A program made the translations under genes and the position numbers. The notes under the pieces were generated by a model. The model did no database searches. It saw only the letters and a program-made list of their open reading frames with translations, and was not told the DNA's origin. Positions 62,071-64,000 of a stretch of DNA of 64,000 nucleotides are shown here, in pieces. How positions within the stretch are numbered: the stretch's first letter is position 1; each line of letters opens with the position of its first letter. The DNA is from Pseudomonadota bacterium. Lineage in GTDB: Bacteria > Pseudomonadota > Gammaproteobacteria > Burkholderiales > Burkholderiaceae_B. The stretch is taken from the NCBI GenBank assembly GCA_023423975.1, contig JAFAEO010000063.1, forward strand, positions 124,001-188,000, given 5' to 3'.

Positions 62071-62574
62071 TCAGGCCGCTTTATGGCGTTTGGGATGCTT
62101 CATCAGATGACGCCAGACAAAGCCGGGATAACCTAGTACTACGTACAGACACGCAGCAATGGCGTAAAACTCCCAGTTCTTCACTGAAGGGTTCGCATAG
62201 TTGGCCTCGATGGCAAAACCGATCGCACCCACAATAAAATAGCCAATAAACACTTCCAGCAGGCGCGTACTCACATGCTTGACCGGCACCCATGGCGTAA
62301 CCACGGCGCCTGGCACATAGAGCGCCAGGCCCAATAGCAATACACCAACCAGCATATAGGGCAGGTTTCCGGCCTGTGTTCCCAGCAGCCAGCAACCGGC
62401 GCCAATCGCCGCGTAGGATAACAAGGCACGCAAGGGATGGAACCAGAACGGCTTTTGCTGCTCTCCCGCTTGCGGCCAAAGCGTAAAGACAAAGGCCCTT
62501 TCGGTCAGAAACGGTGCGATGGCAAAGACAAAAGCCAGCACAATAAAAATCCAGATCGACTCAGCAGGATACAT
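62071..62574 (-). CDS. DUF2818 family membrane protein, enlarged
   Basis: 167 residues, with about five hydrophobic helices. The beginning (IWIFIVLAFVFAIAPFLTERAF) and end (ANYANPSVKNWEFYAIAACLYVVLGYPGFVWRHL) match DUF2818, found after nuoN in Burkholderiales. The family is usually near 100 residues; an extra segment of about 60 (GLALYVPGAVVTPWVPVKHV region) with two membrane helices lies in the middle. The gap from nuoN is 13 bp. A role in complex I assembly is inference. Confidence 0.82.
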   Translation of the reverse strand: MYPAESIWIFIVLAFVFAIAPFLTERAFVFTLWPQAGEQQKPFWFHPLRALLSYAAIGAGCWLLGTQAGNLPYMLVGVLLLGLALYVPGAVVTPWVPVKHVSTRLLEVFIGYFIVGAIGFAIEANYANPSVKNWEFYAIAACLYVVLGYPGFVWRHLMKHPKRHKAA

Positions 62575-62587
62575 AACAATCAGTCCG

Positions 62588-64000
62588 TCAGAATTTCAGA
62601 GAAGCGTCAATCACCTGCACGCACAGGGTCATCAGGCCGCCGGGCAGGATACCCAGCACAATGATCAGCAGACCATTGACGGACATGATGCCACTACGGA
62701 ATGACCAGGTCGTATCAGGCGCCGGTACGCCTTGCACCGGCTCGTCAAAGTACACCACTTTGACAACGCGAAGATAATAGAACGCACCGATCAGCGAACA
62801 CAAGACAGCATAGATAGCCAGCCACACGTGTCCGGCAGACACCACTGCCTGCAAGACGACCAGTTTAGCGTGAAAGCCGACCAGTGGCGGAATACCTGCC
62901 AGCGAAAACATCAGCAACAACATGCCGAAGGCCATTAGCGGACTGCGTTGATTCAAGCCTTTGAGATCATCAATGTTCTCGCATTCAAAACCCTGTCGGC
63001 TCATTAACAACACCAGACCGAAACTGGCCAGGGTAGTCAGCACATAGGTCACGATATAAAACAGCGACGAGGCATAGGCGCCACTCATGACCGTGCCGTT
63101 AGCGGCCACGCCGGAAAGCAGTCCCAGCAACACAAAGCCGACATGCGAAATGGTGGAATAAGCCAGCATCCGCTTGAAGTTGGTCTGCATGATTGCCGTC
63201 AGGTTACCAATGGCCAGCGACAGCACCGCCAGAATGATCAGCATGGGCTGCCAGCTCAGGGCAACGCCATTGAGCCCTTCGATCAGCAGGCGCAGCGTGA
63301 TGGCCAGCGCCGCCAGCTTCGGCGCAGCGCCGATTGTCAGCGTAATGGCTGTAGGCGCCCCTTGATACACGTCGGGAATCCACATATGAAATGGCACGGC
63401 GCCCAGTTTGAATGCCAGACCGGCAACAACAAAGACCGTACCCAGCACCAGAGTCATTTCACCGGCCTGGCCACTGCGAATAACCTGCATGACGCCGGCC
63501 AGATCCACATGGCCGGTCGCACCGTACACCATTGAAATACCGTAAAGCATGAAGCCGGAAGCCAGCGCACCCAGCACGAAGTATTTCATGGCCGACTCAG
63601 TGGCCACCAGTGAATCCCGGCGCAGCGCAACCATCGTGTACAGGGCCAGCGACATCAGTTCCAGGCCCAGATAAATGGTCAGCATACTGCTGGCCGAAAT
63701 CATCACCATCTGCCCGAGCAGCGCACACAGCGTCAGCGGATACAGCTCTCCTGACTTGGACATCTCGCGGTCCACCACATACTGGCGGCTGTAGATGAGC
63801 GTGACCAGCACCGCCAGATATGATGCGATCTTCAGAAAGTGCGCCAGGGGATCGGCAACATACATGCCGTAAAAGGTTGTGCCGCCGATACCGCTATTCC
63901 ACTGCATCAGTGACACAACGGTCAGAATGATCAGCGCGCACAGCGAGAAAACATAGGTGGTTTTGCGACTGGCTTCATGACTGAGTGCATCGTAAACCAG
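62588..64000 (-). CDS. nuoN: NADH-quinone oxidoreductase subunit N, 5' end cut by window edge
   Basis: At least 470 residues of the proton-pumping antiporter-like subunit of complex I. The frame continues to the window edge: 28 codons upstream of the GTG at 63916 are open, so the start is outside. Features include YSRQYVVDREMSKSGELYPL, LLGLELMSLALYTMVALRR with the conserved Glu, and AGLAFKLGAVPFHMWIPDVYQGAP with the conserved Lys. Last core gene of the nuo operon, followed by DUF2818. Confidence 0.95.
   Translation of the reverse strand: MVYDALSHEASRKTTYVFSLCALIILTVVSLMQWNSGIGGTTFYGMYVADPLAHFLKIASYLAVLVTLIYSRQYVVDREMSKSGELYPLTLCALLGQMVMISASSMLTIYLGLELMSLALYTMVALRRDSLVATESAMKYFVLGALASGFMLYGISMVYGATGHVDLAGVMQVIRSGQAGEMTLVLGTVFVVAGLAFKLGAVPFHMWIPDVYQGAPTAITLTIGAAPKLAALAITLRLLIEGLNGVALSWQPMLIILAVLSLAIGNLTAIMQTNFKRMLAYSTISHVGFVLLGLLSGVAANGTVMSGAYASSLFYIVTYVLTTLASFGLVLLMSRQGFECENIDDLKGLNQRSPLMAFGMLLLMFSLAGIPPLVGFHAKLVVLQAVVSAGHVWLAIYAVLCSLIGAFYYLRVVKVVYFDEPVQGVPAPDTTWSFRSGIMSVNGLLIIVLGILPGGLMTLCVQVIDASLKF

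Noticed and set aside
1..64000. Prophage, integrative element, insertion sequence or toxin-antitoxin locus
   Set aside because: No transposase, integrase, terminal repeats, phage structural genes or small paired toxin/antitoxin frames were recognised in any region.

Overview
The window looks like a chromosomal segment of a betaproteobacterium of the order Burkholderiales, most likely family Alcaligenaceae (Bordetella/Achromobacter/Advenella-like). This is an inference from gene content and order: the trpB-trpA-accD block, a Bug/TctC-type solute receptor, an OmpR/EnvZ pair resembling Bordetella RisA/RisS, smc-zipA-ligA, the msrB-yciB-bolA-peptidylprolyl isomerase block, nuoN followed by a DUF2818 gene, and a PHB depolymerase. 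No rRNA, tRNA, insertion sequence, integrase, prophage or CRISPR array is visible. Nearly all the DNA is compactly packed housekeeping and metabolic genes.

Layout. 1-2074: yceD (cut by the left edge) diverges from maf and an RsmI-like methylase. 2104-6463: a leftward run rluC, gph-like HAD phosphatase, msrP, msrQ, amiD. 6464-10284: a long leader with four successive stem-loops, then rne (RNase E) and a bidirectional terminator. 10439-17004: a leftward run trpB-trpA-accD-marR-FAD hydroxylase-DUF2783-Bug receptor, i.e. tryptophan and fatty-acid genes joined to a small aromatic-catabolism-like module with its own promoter and operator candidate. 17058-22126: relA, a flavodoxin-like gene, ridA, pncB. 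22242-26422: fdxA-fpr, phaZ, rnfB-nth. 26592-28497: a MerR regulator diverging from a DHA2 drug exporter across a 19-bp-spacer promoter. 28582-33424: a branched-chain amino-acid-type ABC importer with fused LivM-LivG and an enlarged LivH. 33743-35832: msrB-yciB-bolA-ppiC. 36225-42924: smc-zipA-ligA (leftward). 43502-47418: lplT, then tsaB-rimI (one fused gene) and a degenerate uracil-DNA glycosylase (leftward). 47824-51262: ompR-envZ and ahpC-ahpD. 51379-57275: ispD-ispF, mfd, serB. 57502-61959: a GST, a VOC protein, and a two-gene unit of a CBS/DUF294 nucleotidyltransferase-like protein and a DnaQ-like exonuclease. 62071-64000: DUF2818 and nuoN, the 3' end of the nuo operon, with nuoN cut by the right edge.

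Themes. Oxidative damage repair recurs: MsrPQ (periplasmic Met-SO), MsrB (cytoplasmic Met-SO), AhpC/AhpD (peroxides), Nth and a UDG-like protein (DNA bases), Mfd (transcription-coupled repair), FdxA/Fpr (low-potential electron supply). I see no clear new defence or mobile system. The observations most worth a second look are the structured rne leader, the near-perfect operator candidates (13513-13534, 27030-27049, 47612-47633), the UDG homologue lacking the catalytic Glu, the TsaB-RimI and LivM-LivG fusions, the CBS/DUF294-exonuclease pair, and the enlarged DUF2818 protein. All functional calls rest on motif recognition and family knowledge; no database search was run.
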